From Demequina flava (GTDB lineage Bacteria; Actinomycetota; Actinomycetes; Actinomycetales; Demequinaceae), in NCBI RefSeq assembly GCF_000975035.1, contig NZ_BBRA01000001.1, positions 1,466,838-1,530,837 on the forward strand: a stretch of DNA of 64,000 bases, in the 5' to 3' direction. Below, piece after piece: positions 8,234 through 17,686 of this stretch (its first letter is position 1; the number at the start of each line of letters is the position of its first letter). The notes below the pieces were generated by a model. It searched no databases, had not been told where the DNA came from, and worked only from the letters and a program-made list of their open reading frames with translations. Both the position numbers and the translations under genes were made by a program.

Positions 8234-8366
8234 ACCGAGCACCACACTAGGGCACGTTTTAGTATCGCGACACGCCGTGGCTCGCCAGCAATGCGTGTGA
8301 ACAGTGTCACTTGGGGGTAGCGCAGATGCGGTGCTCGTGTTTATCATTTGACAGATGAGTCGCATG

Positions 8367-8381
8367 TGACACATGTGACAA
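8367..8381. promoter_or_regulatory. GTGACA-N3-GTGACA repeat (MtrA-box-like) upstream of the NlpC/P60 gene
   Basis: Two GTGACA half-sites with 9-bp period lie 28 bp before the ATG of the cell-wall hydrolase gene, downstream of a possible -35 TTGACA at 8349-8354. Cell-wall peptidase genes are known MtrA targets in several actinobacteria, which fits but does not prove the assignment. Confidence 0.45.
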
Positions 8382-8408
8382 AACGATGTCTGGGCGGCAA
8401 CGTCCGCG

Positions 8409-9896
8409 ATGAGAGCGAGACCGATGGCTTCTGCACTTGATGTGCGCACGCGCGCTGCGCGCATTGCCGCACCCGTAATAGTGATTGCCCTCGCTGTAGC
8501 TGCTCTGACTGCGTTCCCCACCCAGTCGGCGCGTGCCGCGGACTATCCCGGTGAGGACGAGATCTCCGCCGCCCGAGCCGCCGCGAACGATGCTGCAATG
8601 TCGGTCGCTCAGCTCGACGCCGCCGTGGCGAGCCTCGAAGACGCGTTGGCAGAAGCAGAAGTCGCCGCACTCATTGCCGCTGAGGACTACCTCGTGGCGC
8701 AAGAGGCAGCCGCGACTGCACAAGAAGAGTGGACGGCCGCCGAGGCGACAGCAAAGGCAGCTGAAGAGGAACTGGCGATTGCTCGTCGGGGCCTGGCCGG
8801 CGCCGCCATGTCGTCTTACCGCAACGCCGGCTCCATGAGTGAGCTCGAAGCCATCACGCAGTCCGACGGCTTCAATGATGTTGTCGCACGCCACGAAGCG
8901 ATCGACCGTGCCAGTGCCGAGGCCGACGTGACCGTCCAGGAAGTGCGGGCAGCCGAGCTCGTTGCCGAGACCATGCGCGCCCGCGCGGAGGCCGCTGCCG
9001 ACAAGGCCGCCGCCGCTGAACAGCTGGCCGAAGAGGCACTAGGTAAGGCCGAGTCCTCCCGCGCGGCCGCTGACCAAGCTGTGTCCGATGCCGCCGTGGC
9101 CCGTGGCGCGGCCATCACCCGCCTCGCCGAGATGCGCGGCGTGACTGAGCAGCTCGAGCAGGAGCGCCAGAACGGGCTCGCCGCCGAGCGCGAGGCCCAG
9201 GCCCAGGCCGCATTCGAGGCCGAGCAGGCGCAACTCGAGGCCGAGCGCGCGGAGCAGGAGTCCTCGAGCGGCGCCAGCGAGACCTCGAACACGACATCGA
9301 CTCCTAAGCCGTCCACATCAGCCACGTCGACGCCCAAGCCTTCCGAGACGTCGACATCGCGCCCCACGCAGACGTCCGACCCTGAGCCCACGGAGACGTC
9401 GGAGCCAGAGCCTACGGAGACGTCCACGCCGGACCCTGAGCCCACCGAGACTCAGACCTCGGAGCCCAAGCCCACCCAGACCTCCAAGCCGGAGCCGGAG
9501 CCCGACAACGCGTGGAACTCGAGTGCCTCACAGGGCGCATCGGCTGCGGCGTGGGCGCAGACCAAGATCGGCGCCGCCTACCAGTGGGGCGGCAATGGCC
9601 CGGCGTACGACTGCTCCGGTCTGACCAGTGCCGCGTGGGGTCAAGCAGGCCACTACATCTCGCGGACCTCGCGGTCGCAGTACCAGAACGTGTCGCTAAT
9701 TCCGTACTCGCAGATCCGCCCGGGCGACCTGGTGTTCTGGGGCTCGGGTAAGGACTCCTCACGGATCTACCACGTCGCGATCTACATCGGCGCAGGCCGC
9801 GTGATGGAGGCGACCGTTCCCGGCAAAACCGCCACGACGCGCTCGATGTACAACTGGGCCGTGGGCGACATGATGCCGTACGTCGGCCGCCCGTAA
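8409..9896 (+). CDS. Secreted NlpC/P60 peptidoglycan endopeptidase with coiled-coil
   Basis: 495 residues; ATG at 8424 is an alternative start. Signal peptide ending SARA near residue 45. A long Ala/Glu-rich coiled-coil (about residues 50-290) is followed by a Thr/Pro/Ser/Glu linker with repeated TSTPKP/PEPTETS units (about 300-365) and a C-terminal NlpC/P60 domain. The catalytic Cys is in YDCSGLT, the His in YHVAIYIG, and PGDLVFWG is present. This is the RipA-like layout: the domain cleaves D-glutamyl-mesoDAP-type peptide bonds during daughter-cell separation, and the coiled-coil usually restrains or positions it. Promoter region with GTGACA repeats; a strong terminator follows. Confidence 0.9.
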   Translation: MRARPMASALDVRTRAARIAAPVIVIALAVAALTAFPTQSARAADYPGEDEISAARAAANDAAMSVAQLDAAVASLEDALAEAEVAALIAAEDYLVAQEAAATAQEEWTAAEATAKAAEEELAIARRGLAGAAMSSYRNAGSMSELEAITQSDGFNDVVARHEAIDRASAEADVTVQEVRAAELVAETMRARAEAAADKAAAAEQLAEEALGKAESSRAAADQAVSDAAVARGAAITRLAEMRGVTEQLEQERQNGLAAEREAQAQAAFEAEQAQLEAERAEQESSSGASETSNTTSTPKPSTSATSTPKPSETSTSRPTQTSDPEPTETSEPEPTETSTPDPEPTETQTSEPKPTQTSKPEPEPDNAWNSSASQGASAAAWAQTKIGAAYQWGGNGPAYDCSGLTSAAWGQAGHYISRTSRSQYQNVSLIPYSQIRPGDLVFWGSGKDSSRIYHVAIYIGAGRVMEATVPGKTATTRSMYNWAVGDMMPYVGRP

Positions 9897-9912
9897 CTTC
9901 AGACTCAACGCA

Positions 9913-9950
9913 AAGAGCCCCCGCACCTCATGTCAGGTGCGGGGGCTCTT
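9913..9950. terminator. Bidirectional terminator between the NlpC/P60 gene and ppa
   Basis: Perfect 16-bp stem (AAGAGCCCCCGCACCT and its complement) with loop CATGTC, between two convergent genes. Confidence 0.9.
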
Positions 9951-9977
9951 CTGCGTCGACGTCGACGCTTGAGCGAA

Positions 9978-10502
9978 TTAGTGGTTCTGCGGCGGCACCA
10001 GCGGGTTCATGTGAGCGAAGGGCGTGCCCTTGGCGCGCTCGAAGGAACCGCGGATCTCTTCCTCGGCCTCGTCGCGCGACACCCAGTGGGCGCCCTCGAC
10101 GGACTTGCCGGGCTCGAGGTCCTTGTAGACCTCGAAGAAGTGCTGCACCTCAAGACGGTGGAAGTCGGAGACGTCGTCGAGCTCGCGGCGCCACGTCTGA
10201 CGCTGGTCGCCCACGGGCACGCACAGCACCTTGTCATCGCCGCCGGCCTCGTCGCGCATGCGGAACATGCCGAGCGCGCGGCAACGGATCTGGCAGCCGG
10301 GGAACGTGGGTTCTTCGAGCAGCACGAGAGCGTCCAGCGGGTCGCCGTCCTCGCCGAGCGTGCCGTCAATGAAGCCGTAGTCATCGGGGTAACGCGTCGA
10401 GGTGAAGAGCATGCGGTCGAGCATGATGCGACCAGTGTGGTGGTCCACTTCGTACTTGTTTCGTGAACCCTTGGGGATCTCGATGGTGACGTCGAATTCC
10501 AT
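9978..10502 (-). CDS. ppa: Inorganic pyrophosphatase
   Basis: 174 residues, the usual size for the family I soluble enzyme. Characteristic [10 protein letters not shown] (metal-binding Asp residues), [17 protein letters not shown] and [13 protein letters not shown]. It hydrolyses pyrophosphate from biosynthetic reactions in the cytoplasm. ATG chosen at 10502 because AGGA lies six bases before it; the open frame continues 21 codons upstream without support. Divergent from dacB with a short shared promoter region. Confidence 0.97.
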   Translation of the reverse strand: MEFDVTIEIPKGSRNKYEVDHHTGRIMLDRMLFTSTRYPDDYGFIDGTLGEDGDPLDALVLLEEPTFPGCQIRCRALGMFRMRDEAGGDDKVLCVPVGDQRQTWRRELDDVSDFHRLEVQHFFEVYKDLEPGKSVEGAHWVSRDEAEEEIRGSFERAKGTPFAHMNPLVPPQNH

Positions 10503-10549
10503 AGCATTCCTAGCGTCGTTGATCAGTGTGCTGGGTACTAGTGTGGCCC

Positions 10550-11989
10550 ATGAAGAAGGGTTCACGTGTGCGCGGAAGAATAACAGCCTCGATTGTCGTT
10601 CCGGTAGTCGTGGTCGCGGGAGTAGGCGGCTATGCCGTGGCAGACGCCTACGACGTGGTCCCTGGGTGGATCACGAACCAGCCCGTCCCGGTTGAGCCAG
10701 CCCCGTTCAAGACTGCCCAAGCTGTCACGACCGAGGCGCCCCGAGCATCGGCCGTATCCGAAATGAACGAGACCGCGCCGCTACCGGCAGCATCGGCCCT
10801 TCAATCCCTCGCGCAAGACCTTCGTGACGATGACCGCACCGGCGAGTCCACCAACGTGTCAGTGATTGATCTGCTGACTGGCGAGACCCTCGTAGACCTC
10901 GATGCGGCTGACCCTCAGGTTCCGGCGTCGACGACCAAGTTGCTGACTGGCGTTGCCGCCGTCGCGGGCCTGGGACCGGAGTTCACCATGACGACGTCGG
11001 TGGCGTGGGACGCGTCGAGCCGCACGCTCACCCTGATTGCCGGGGGAGACATGATGCTTGCGGCCGATGCTGGCCACGGCGGGACTGAGGACACACCTAA
11101 CGGGTGGGCCGGCATGGCGGATCTGGCCGATGCCGTGGTTGCGGGGGTCGGTGCAGACACCTTGGAGTCGGGTCCGGTGCGCGTGACGGTGGACGATTCC
11201 GAGTTTGAGGCTCCAGCCGTCAACCCTGAGTGGCCGCAGTACGCCCTCGACCTTGGCTACGTTGCGGCGGCCAGCGGGCTCGCGGTGAACGTGGCGCGGA
11301 TGACCGATGAGCACTTCGCGCCACGATTCGAAGACCCGTCGCTCGCGGCCGGTGACGTCTTCGTCGAACGGCTCGCCGAGCGCGGCGTGGAATCTGGCGA
11401 TGCGACCCGAGCGAAGGTGGGGTCGGGCGCGGACGTGGTTGCCAGTGTCGAGAGCGCTCCGCTCGATCAGGTGGTGACGCTGCTGGAACAGGAGTCGGAC
11501 AACACGGTCTCCGAGATCGTGTCGCTGGTGCATGCCGGCGAGATGGGCAAGCCCACGACTGCTGAGGGTGCTGCTGAGGCAACGACCGAACAGTTGGCGG
11601 GGCTCGGCGTCGATGTGACCGGGCTTGAGCTGTACGACGGGGCGGGGTTCTCTGAGAACAACCGCATCTCGCCGCTCCATCTGACCGAGACCGTCCGTGG
11701 CGCGTTTGCGAACGAAGCCACTGCTGAGGTCTTGGACTGGCTCCCCATCGCCGCGCTCGAAGGCACCCTGGACGGCAGGTTCCACGACACCGACGCCGCG
11801 GGTCAGATGCGGGCCAAGACCGGATCGCTGACGGGCGTGACGACGCTGGCCGGCGCGGTCCAGACAGCGGACGGTCGCTGGCTCGCATACGCCACCTTGC
11901 TGGACGGGATGCCCTACGGGCAGGCGCAGCCCAAGGCGGCTTTGGACGAATTTCTCATTGCTTTGGCACAATGTGGCTGTGAAGGTTGA
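10550..11989 (+). CDS. dacB: D-alanyl-D-alanine carboxypeptidase/endopeptidase (PBP4, S13 family)
   Basis: 479 residues. N-terminal membrane/signal segment (about residues 10-30), then the penicillin-binding fold with all three motifs: S-T-T-K in [12 protein letters not shown] in QESDNTVSE, and K-T-G in RAKTGSLTG. It trims or cleaves peptidoglycan stem peptides outside the membrane. A TAGTGT hexamer at 10539-10544 directly precedes the ATG, so the message may be leaderless. It heads the dacB-tilS-hpt-ftsH group typical of actinobacteria. Confidence 0.93.
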   Translation: MKKGSRVRGRITASIVVPVVVVAGVGGYAVADAYDVVPGWITNQPVPVEPAPFKTAQAVTTEAPRASAVSEMNETAPLPAASALQSLAQDLRDDDRTGESTNVSVIDLLTGETLVDLDAADPQVPASTTKLLTGVAAVAGLGPEFTMTTSVAWDASSRTLTLIAGGDMMLAADAGHGGTEDTPNGWAGMADLADAVVAGVGADTLESGPVRVTVDDSEFEAPAVNPEWPQYALDLGYVAAASGLAVNVARMTDEHFAPRFEDPSLAAGDVFVERLAERGVESGDATRAKVGSGADVVASVESAPLDQVVTLLEQESDNTVSEIVSLVHAGEMGKPTTAEGAAEATTEQLAGLGVDVTGLELYDGAGFSENNRISPLHLTETVRGAFANEATAEVLDWLPIAALEGTLDGRFHDTDAAGQMRAKTGSLTGVTTLAGAVQTADGRWLAYATLLDGMPYGQAQPKAALDEFLIALAQCGCEG

Positions 11990-12016
11990 CGTGGCGCCCG
12001 GTGCGCGAGGCTGTGC

Positions 12017-13018
12017 ATGACGGGCCCACACCCCTCTGTCGCCGCGGTGCGCAACGCGGTGCGGGAGTCCCTCGACGTCTGTGACATCGGCACCCGTATT
12101 TGGGTCGCCTGCTCTGGAGGACCTGACTCGCTCGCGCTCGCGGCCGCAGCCGGGTTCGCGGGCCGCAAAGACGGGTACCTCACCGGCGCGATCATCGTCG
12201 ACCACGGCCTGCAGCCAAACTCCGCTGAAATCGCCGAGCGCGCGGCCGCACAGGTACGGCGTGCGGGCGTCCACACCGTCTTCATCGAGCGCGTCACAGT
12301 GGGTCGCGAAGGGGGCCTTGAGTCCGCCGCGCGGACCGCCCGATATCACGCACTTAACGCACGCATCGATGCCGAGGGTGGCCTCAACCCGCAACTGTTG
12401 ACCGGGCACACCATGGACGACCAGGCGGAGACCGTCCTGTTGGCGCTGGCGCGCGGATCAGGCGCCCGCGCACTGTCGGGAATCCCGGCGCGGCGCGGAC
12501 GCATCGTGCGCCCCTTGCTGTCTCTGCGGCGCAAGGACACCCTGGCCGCGTGTCAGGCATTGGGCTTGGACCCCTGGCACGATCCCACCAACACTGTGAC
12601 CGACGGGCCCCGCCGCTCGGCGCTGCGCACGCAGGTCATGCCACAGTTGGTCGATGTCCTGGGCCCTGGCGTGGTCTCCGGCTTGGCGCGCTCGGCAGCG
12701 CTGTTGCAGGCGGACGCGGACGAACTCGATCGGCAGACGCGCTTCGCGATCGGTACGCCCGGGGCCGGCGAGAAGCAGTGGACATGCGACTCCCTCGCCG
12801 CAATGCCGGACGCGATCCGCTCGCGGATGATCAAGATGATGGCCGAAGCTCAAGGCGCCGGCCCTCTCACCGCGGCCCACGTGAGCGCGATCGATCAGCT
12901 CGTGATTGGCTACCGAGGACAGGGTGCCGTCTCGCTCCCGGGAGGCTACGAAGCCCGCCGCGAATATGGCAGGCTTGTCATCTCGCACCCCACTCAACGT
13001 TCACACGACCGGCCCTGA
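12017..13018 (+). CDS. tilS: tRNA(Ile)-lysidine synthetase
   Basis: 333 residues. The PP-loop ATP-binding motif ACSGGPDSLAL lies near residue 32, HGLQPNS and TGHTMDDQAETVLL follow in the N-terminal catalytic domain, and the C-terminus is a short substrate-binding region as in other actinobacteria. The enzyme converts C34 of the CAU anticodon of tRNA-Ile2 to lysidine, which is essential for decoding AUA. Starts 27 bp after dacB, so probably co-transcribed. Confidence 0.95.
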   Translation: MTGPHPSVAAVRNAVRESLDVCDIGTRIWVACSGGPDSLALAAAAGFAGRKDGYLTGAIIVDHGLQPNSAEIAERAAAQVRRAGVHTVFIERVTVGREGGLESAARTARYHALNARIDAEGGLNPQLLTGHTMDDQAETVLLALARGSGARALSGIPARRGRIVRPLLSLRRKDTLAACQALGLDPWHDPTNTVTDGPRRSALRTQVMPQLVDVLGPGVVSGLARSAALLQADADELDRQTRFAIGTPGAGEKQWTCDSLAAMPDAIRSRMIKMMAEAQGAGPLTAAHVSAIDQLVIGYRGQGAVSLPGGYEARREYGRLVISHPTQRSHDRP

Positions 13019-13019
13019 A

Positions 13020-13028
13020 GCATCGGCC
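13020..13028 (+). repeat. Intergenic copy of the iterated 9-mer GCATCGGCC
   Basis: One of about 40 copies in the window; this one lies just after the tilS stop codon. Other copies outside genes are at 30627-30635, 31492-31500 (reverse), 51874-51882 (reverse), 52952-52960 (reverse), 54922-54930 (reverse) and 55631-55639. Confidence 0.85.
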
Positions 13029-13064
13029 CTGGTAAATACCATTACCCCGCCTGGAGGCAACACC

Positions 13065-13622
13065 GTGGAAGCCCAGTTCGATATGGACGACTTCACCAAG
13101 GTCATCGTCAGCGAGAACGACATCTCGCGCAAACTTGATGACATGGCCGAGCAGATTCGTCGTGACTACGCCGGTCGCGAGGTGCTGCTTGTGGGTGTGC
13201 TCAAGGGGGCCGTGATGGTGATGGCGGACCTCGCCCGCCGTTTGCCGCCGTCGTACCAAATGGACTGGATGGCGGTGTCGTCGTACGGCTCGGGCACCAA
13301 GTCCTCGGGCGTCGTGCGCATCTTGAAGGACCTCGACACCGACCTTACTGGTCGTGACGTGCTGATCGTCGAGGACATCATCGACTCCGGCATCACGCTC
13401 CACTGGCTGCTTGGAAACCTGCGTTCGCGCGGTGCCAAGTCGGTTGAGGTGGCCGCGCTCCTGCGTAAGCCTGAGGCCGTGCAGGTCGACGTTGATGTGA
13501 AGTACATCGGCTTCGACATCCCCTCCGACTTCGTGGTCGGCTACGGCCTCGACTACGCGGAGAAGTACCGCACGCTACCGTTCGTGGCCATCCTCAAGCC
13601 CCAAGTCTACGGCGGCGAGTAG
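13065..13622 (+). CDS. hpt: Hypoxanthine-guanine phosphoribosyltransferase
   Basis: 185 residues from GTG at 13065, which has GGAGG eight bases upstream; an upstream extension inside tilS lacks a ribosome site. The PRPP-binding motif is VLIVEDIIDSGITL near residue 102, with VGVLKGAVMVMADL (PPi loop) near 45 and DFVVGYGLDYAEKYR near the end. Purine salvage in the cytoplasm. In relatives hpt is usually followed directly by ftsH; here a repeat-flanked cassette separates them. Confidence 0.96.
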   Translation: MEAQFDMDDFTKVIVSENDISRKLDDMAEQIRRDYAGREVLLVGVLKGAVMVMADLARRLPPSYQMDWMAVSSYGSGTKSSGVVRILKDLDTDLTGRDVLIVEDIIDSGITLHWLLGNLRSRGAKSVEVAALLRKPEAVQVDVDVKYIGFDIPSDFVVGYGLDYAEKYRTLPFVAILKPQVYGGE

Positions 13623-13665
13623 TCGCTTCCCGGCGGCGGGCGCTAACCGCTCTACCGACCCCCTC

Positions 13666-13772
13666 CGATCGGTTTGACACAAGTGTGTGACGGCTGAGGC
13701 GCACGCGACTGGTGTGACGCACCACGCGCCACATCAGGCAATCCCTTCACACCGTTGTGTCAAAGCAACTGG
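13666..13772. repeat. Palindromic repeat, copy A, left of the DUF559 gene
   Basis: A 92-bp core (13673-13764) bounded by the exact inverted repeat TTTGACACAA ... TTGTGTCAAA. The arms continue imperfectly inward (nnnTGTGA) and outward (CGATCGG). It aligns end to end with copy B at 14731-14823. No open reading frame. Confidence 0.85.
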
Positions 13773-13866
13773 ATGGAGGCGTCCCCATCGCGGCTCTGAG
13801 GGGCGCTCGTCCACAACTGCCCGGCAGGATCACCCGTAGCCCCGTGCTTGCGTCCACCGTGGGCGT

Positions 13867-14715
13867 ATGGACCCGGTTGCTGCGCTCCGTGGCTTCGGCG
13901 GAGTTGCACACCGCGCGACGCTCGAACAGCGTGGCGTTGCGGGGTCGGAACTCGCCCGTGCGCTTCAGGACCACAGGATCGAACGCCCCCATCGTGGACT
14001 ATTCGTTCTCCCCGGCACTTCAGCAGAGCAAGCTCTGGCCTGCTACTTCCGTGCGCGGTTGACATGCGTGAGTGCCGCCGCCGCGTGGTCGCTTCCTCTC
14101 TTGGAGGCACCCGAGCACGTGCATCTCGAGGTCAACTCCGCTCGCGGCGGAAGGTATGCGCGCTCCGCTGTAAGGGAGGCGACCGTTGTTCACCGGTTCA
14201 GTAACCATGAGCCAGGTCCTTGGCGGGTGCCCGTACTCCGGGCGATCGACGTTGCGAGTCGATGCCTGGACCAGGTGAGCCAACTGGCGTTGGTTGACGC
14301 GGCGCTTGAGCGAGGACAGATCCAAGGCGGTGATCTGGAGCGACTTTCGATCACTCCCGCACGGACCGCCGCGTTCATTCGGGCGCAGGCAGATCCGCGA
14401 GCGGGTTCTATCGCGGAAACGTTCACAAGAACTTGCCTGCGGGATGCTGGCTTCGCTGTGCAATCTCAGGTGACGTTTCCGCGGGTGGGCCGCGTCGACT
14501 TTCTCGTCGAGGGCCGCGTCGTAGTGGAGTGCGATGGGCGGCAATACCACTCCGGTGAACGTCAGTTCCAGACGGACCGGGATAGGGATCGAGCGCTGTT
14601 GGCGCAGGGCGTTCCGGTGGTGAGGTTTACGTTTGCGGATGCTGTCTATCGCCCGGAGAAGGTCGTCGCTGAGGTGCGCAAAGTGCTCGCGGCGCTTGAG
14701 GGCGGTCGTAATTGA
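13867..14715 (+). CDS. DUF559-domain protein (AbiEi-like N-terminus, Vsr-type nuclease-like C-terminus)
   Basis: 282 residues. The N-terminal part looks like the winged-helix, AbiEi-type region often seen in these proteins (RGVAGSELARAL ... RPHRGLFVLPG, AAAAWSLPLLE). The C-terminal DUF559 domain (about residues 185-280) has the PD-(D/E)XK/Vsr-like core: a conserved Asp in GRVDFLVEG, then VVVECDGRQYHSG, QTDRDRDRALLAQG and VVRFTF. DUF559 proteins are abundant in actinobacteria and their function is not settled; a nuclease or DNA-repair role is inferred from fold. It sits alone between two copies of a 92-93 bp palindromic repeat and interrupts the normally adjacent hpt and ftsH, so it looks like an inserted cassette. 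Confidence 0.8.
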   Translation: MDPVAALRGFGGVAHRATLEQRGVAGSELARALQDHRIERPHRGLFVLPGTSAEQALACYFRARLTCVSAAAAWSLPLLEAPEHVHLEVNSARGGRYARSAVREATVVHRFSNHEPGPWRVPVLRAIDVASRCLDQVSQLALVDAALERGQIQGGDLERLSITPARTAAFIRAQADPRAGSIAETFTRTCLRDAGFAVQSQVTFPRVGRVDFLVEGRVVVECDGRQYHSGERQFQTDRDRDRALLAQGVPVVRFTFADAVYRPEKVVAEVRKVLAALEGGRN

Positions 14716-14723
14716 GCAGAACC

Positions 14724-14832
14724 CGATCGTTTTGACACAAGGATGTGACACGTGTGCGCTGTCGATACCAGTGGTGCGTAACACGCGCCCCAGGGGTCCC
14801 GTGCGTCACATGGTTGTGTCAAACCGATGGGG
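14724..14832. repeat. Palindromic repeat, copy B, right of the DUF559 gene
   Basis: A 93-bp core (14731-14823) bounded by TTTGACACAA and TTGTGTCAAA. The arms extend to about 22 bp (TTTGACACAAGGATGTGACAC against TTTGACACAACCATGTGACGC). The left flank CGATC and the internal CACGCGCC are shared with copy A, 1058 bp away. Confidence 0.85.
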
Positions 14833-14915
14833 AGAGAGCCGGGAGGGGAGCAGTGCGCACGCCTTCAGCGAACGTGGGCCTCGTGCGCGCGACACTCGCG
14901 TAGGCTTCTAGCACC

Positions 14916-17060
14916 ATGAAGAAAGCCTTCAGCCTGCGCCGAATCGTCCCACTGGTCCTGCTTGCAGTCCTGCTCGGATGGTTGATTTCCGGTCTATTCG
15001 CTCCCAGCGTTGAGCGCATCGACACCTCACAGGGCCTCGCGGTCCTCGACACCGGCTTGGTTGAACAAGCCAAGATCGTCGATGGCGATCAACGTGTCGA
15101 ACTCGTCCTCAGCGAGGACTGGGTCGATGAGCTCCCCGAGGATGCCCCCGAAGAGTGGGCTGACTATCCCGCCCGCGTCGAGTTCTTCTACGTCGCACCG
15201 CAGGGCGAGGAAGTCGTCGACGCCATCTCCGCGGCAGACCCCGAGCAGGGGTACAACTCCGAGGTGCCGCAGACGTCCATCTGGACGACGATGCTCTTCA
15301 CGTTCCTGCCGATTCTGCTGCTGGTGGGTCTGTTCTGGTTCCTGATGTCGTCCATGCAGGGCGGCGGCGGAAAGATGATGCAGTTCGGCAAGTCGAAGGC
15401 GTCGCTGGTGACGCCGGACACCCCGACTGTGAAGTTCGACGACGTAGCCGGTGTTGACGAGGCCGTTGACGAGCTCCGTGAGATTCAGGAGTTCCTCGAG
15501 ACTCCGGACAAGTTCCAGGCCGTGGGCGCCAAGATTCCCAAGGGCGTACTGCTGTACGGCCCTCCCGGAACCGGTAAGACGCTGCTTGCCCGCGCCGTCG
15601 CTGGCGAGGCCGGCGTGCCGTTCTTCCACATCTCGGGATCCGACTTTGTTGAGATGTTCGTGGGTGTGGGCGCCAGCCGTGTGCGCGACCTCTTCGAGCA
15701 GGCCAAGAAGAATGCCCCCGCGATCATCTTTGTCGATGAGATCGACGCAGTGGGTCGCCACCGCGGCGCTGGTATGGGTGGCGGTCACGATGAGCGCGAG
15801 CAGACGCTGAACCAGATGCTCGTCGAGATGGACGGCTTCGGTGGCACCACCAACGTCATCATCATCGCCGCGACCAACCGTCCCGACATCCTTGACCCCG
15901 CGCTGCTGCGTCCTGGCCGCTTTGACCGCCAGGTTGGCGTGGACGGGCCAGACCTCAAGGGCCGCCTGAAGGTCCTCGAAGTGCACTCCAAGGGCAAGCC
16001 AATGGCGCCCGACGTCGACCTTGAAGAGTTCGCCCGTCGCACTCCCGGATTCACCGGTGCTGACCTCGCGAACGTCCTCAACGAGGCTGCGCTGCTCACT
16101 GCACGCAAGGACGCTCAACTCATCGGTCACCACGAACTTGATGAGGCGATTGACCGCGTCATTGCAGGTCCGCAAAAGCGCACGCGCGTCATGAATGACC
16201 ACGACAAGACGGTCACCGCCTATCACGAGGGTGGTCACGCACTGGTGGCCGCGGCGATGAACTTCACCGACCCTGTGACGAAGGTGACGATCCTTCCTCG
16301 CGGCCGTGCGCTCGGCTACACGATGGTGATGCCGCAAGAGGACCGCTACTCCAAGACGCGTAACCAGTTGCTCGACAACCTCGCGTACGCGATGGGCGGC
16401 CGTGTTGCTGAGGAGCTCGTTTTCGGCGATCCCTCCACGGGTGCCAGCAACGACATCCAGCAGGCGACCGAGACCGCTCGCCAGATGGTGACCGAGTACG
16501 GCATGTCCACGGACATCGGCTCGGTGCGCCTGGCGAACAGCTCTGGCGAGGTATTCATGGGCCGCGACATGGGCCACGGGCGCGACTACTCGGAGTCTTC
16601 GGCTGCGATCGTTGACGCCGAGGTGCGCGGCCTCATGGACCGCGCGATGGAGGAGGCCACGAAGGCTCTCCAGGCCAACCGCGGCATCCTCGATGAGCTC
16701 GCCAAGGAACTCCTTGAAAAGGAGACGCTGGGCGAGAAAGCCCTCGCGGAGATCTTCGCGAAGGTCAAGCGCATCCCGAAGCGCAAGCACTGGGTATCCG
16801 GTGACTGGGCTCCCAAGTCCGCGCCTCGCAAGAAGCCCGTGACGGCTCCCGCGCCTCCCAAGGAAGAGCCACAGGACCTGATCGGTACTGAGGATGCTCC
16901 GGCGCCAGAGGGAGTGACGGAGAGCACGGTTTCACCAGCATCGGCCGATTCGGTTCCTTCGGAAACGCCCGATCCCGCGACCGCCGGACCGGACGCCGCA
17001 TCGGACCTCCCCACCGAGCCGACGGCCGGTGACACGCCCGACGAAGGCGACAAGAAGTGA
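14916..17060 (+). CDS. ftsH: ATP-dependent zinc metalloprotease FtsH
   Basis: 714 residues. Two N-terminal transmembrane segments (about residues 9-28 and 126-143) flank an extracytoplasmic domain. The AAA+ module has Walker A GPPGTGKT near 215, Walker [12 protein letters not shown] near 270 and SRH region [18 protein letters not shown]. The M41 protease site is HEGGH near 437 (HEAGH is commoner; HExxH is intact). The C-terminal tail is Pro/Ala/Glu-rich. It degrades misfolded membrane and cytoplasmic proteins. TAGGCT lies 10 nt before the ATG. It heads a folate operon: folE begins inside its stop codon. Confidence 0.97.
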   Translation: MKKAFSLRRIVPLVLLAVLLGWLISGLFAPSVERIDTSQGLAVLDTGLVEQAKIVDGDQRVELVLSEDWVDELPEDAPEEWADYPARVEFFYVAPQGEEVVDAISAADPEQGYNSEVPQTSIWTTMLFTFLPILLLVGLFWFLMSSMQGGGGKMMQFGKSKASLVTPDTPTVKFDDVAGVDEAVDELREIQEFLETPDKFQAVGAKIPKGVLLYGPPGTGKTLLARAVAGEAGVPFFHISGSDFVEMFVGVGASRVRDLFEQAKKNAPAIIFVDEIDAVGRHRGAGMGGGHDEREQTLNQMLVEMDGFGGTTNVIIIAATNRPDILDPALLRPGRFDRQVGVDGPDLKGRLKVLEVHSKGKPMAPDVDLEEFARRTPGFTGADLANVLNEAALLTARKDAQLIGHHELDEAIDRVIAGPQKRTRVMNDHDKTVTAYHEGGHALVAAAMNFTDPVTKVTILPRGRALGYTMVMPQEDRYSKTRNQLLDNLAYAMGGRVAEELVFGDPSTGASNDIQQATETARQMVTEYGMSTDIGSVRLANSSGEVFMGRDMGHGRDYSESSAAIVDAEVRGLMDRAMEEATKALQANRGILDELAKELLEKETLGEKALAEIFAKVKRIPKRKHWVSGDWAPKSAPRKKPVTAPAPPKEEPQDLIGTEDAPAPEGVTESTVSPASADSVPSETPDPATAGPDAASDLPTEPTAGDTPDEGDKK

Positions 17061-17680
17061 CCGACCACGGCGCCCACGACCCGATCGACGCGGAACCCGT
17101 TTCCGCATCGGCCCCTGGCGTGGACCATGTTCGCGCTCGTGACGCGGTGCGTGAACTCCTCATCGCGATCGGGGAGGACCCTGACCGCGACGGGCTGAAG
17201 GACACCCCAGCTCGCGTGGCCCGTGCCTACGAGGAGTTCTTCGGCGGGCTCCAGCTGGATCCCGCGGACATCCTGAGCACCGTGTTTGAGCTCGGCCACG
17301 AGGAGATGATCCTCGTCAAGGACATCGAGCTGTACTCCATGTGCGAGCACCACCTGGTGCCCTTCCACGGCGTGGCGCACGTGGCGTACATCCCAGGCGA
17401 AGACGGCCGCATTACGGGACTCAGTAAGTTGGCTCGCTTGGTGGACATGTACGCCCGCCGGCCGCAGGTTCAGGAGCGCCTCACGACGCAGGTCGCCGAC
17501 GCCCTTGTGGAACACATTGGCGCCCGCGGCGTGATCGTCGTGGTCGAGGCCGAACACCTGTGCATGTCGATGCGTGGTGTGCGCAAGCCCGGCTCACGGA
17601 CCGTCACGTCAGCTGTCCGCGGCATCATGCGCGACGCCGCCACCCGCGCGGAGGCCATGAGCCTCATCGTCGGAAAGTAG
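17057..17680 (+). CDS. folE: GTP cyclohydrolase I
   Basis: 207 residues. GTG start overlaps the ftsH stop (GTGA), implying translational coupling. Zn/substrate motifs [20 protein letters not shown] near residue 95, [23 protein letters not shown], and the C-terminal [15 protein letters not shown]. It makes dihydroneopterin triphosphate from GTP, the first step of folate synthesis. Confidence 0.97.
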   Translation: MTDHGAHDPIDAEPVSASAPGVDHVRARDAVRELLIAIGEDPDRDGLKDTPARVARAYEEFFGGLQLDPADILSTVFELGHEEMILVKDIELYSMCEHHLVPFHGVAHVAYIPGEDGRITGLSKLARLVDMYARRPQVQERLTTQVADALVEHIGARGVIVVVEAEHLCMSMRGVRKPGSRTVTSAVRGIMRDAATRAEAMSLIVGK

Positions 17681-17686
17681 GCTGCC

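Noticed and set aside
8234-8408. SAM or other riboswitch ahead of metX
   Set aside because: No conserved riboswitch core was found; a promoter hexamer lies about 10 nt from the start codon, leaving no room for a leader.
13673-13764. TTGACA within the repeat arms as ordinary -35 promoter elements
   Set aside because: No -10 hexamer at 16-18 bp in either direction, and the symmetry covers the whole 92 bp in both copies.
15027-16790. Long open frame antisense to ftsH (587 codons); similar ones opposite groEL (53069-54853) and dacB (10859-12409)
   Set aside because: High-GC antisense shadow frames: no ribosome sites, no domain signatures, low-complexity His/Arg/Val composition, while the opposite strand encodes recognisable conserved proteins.
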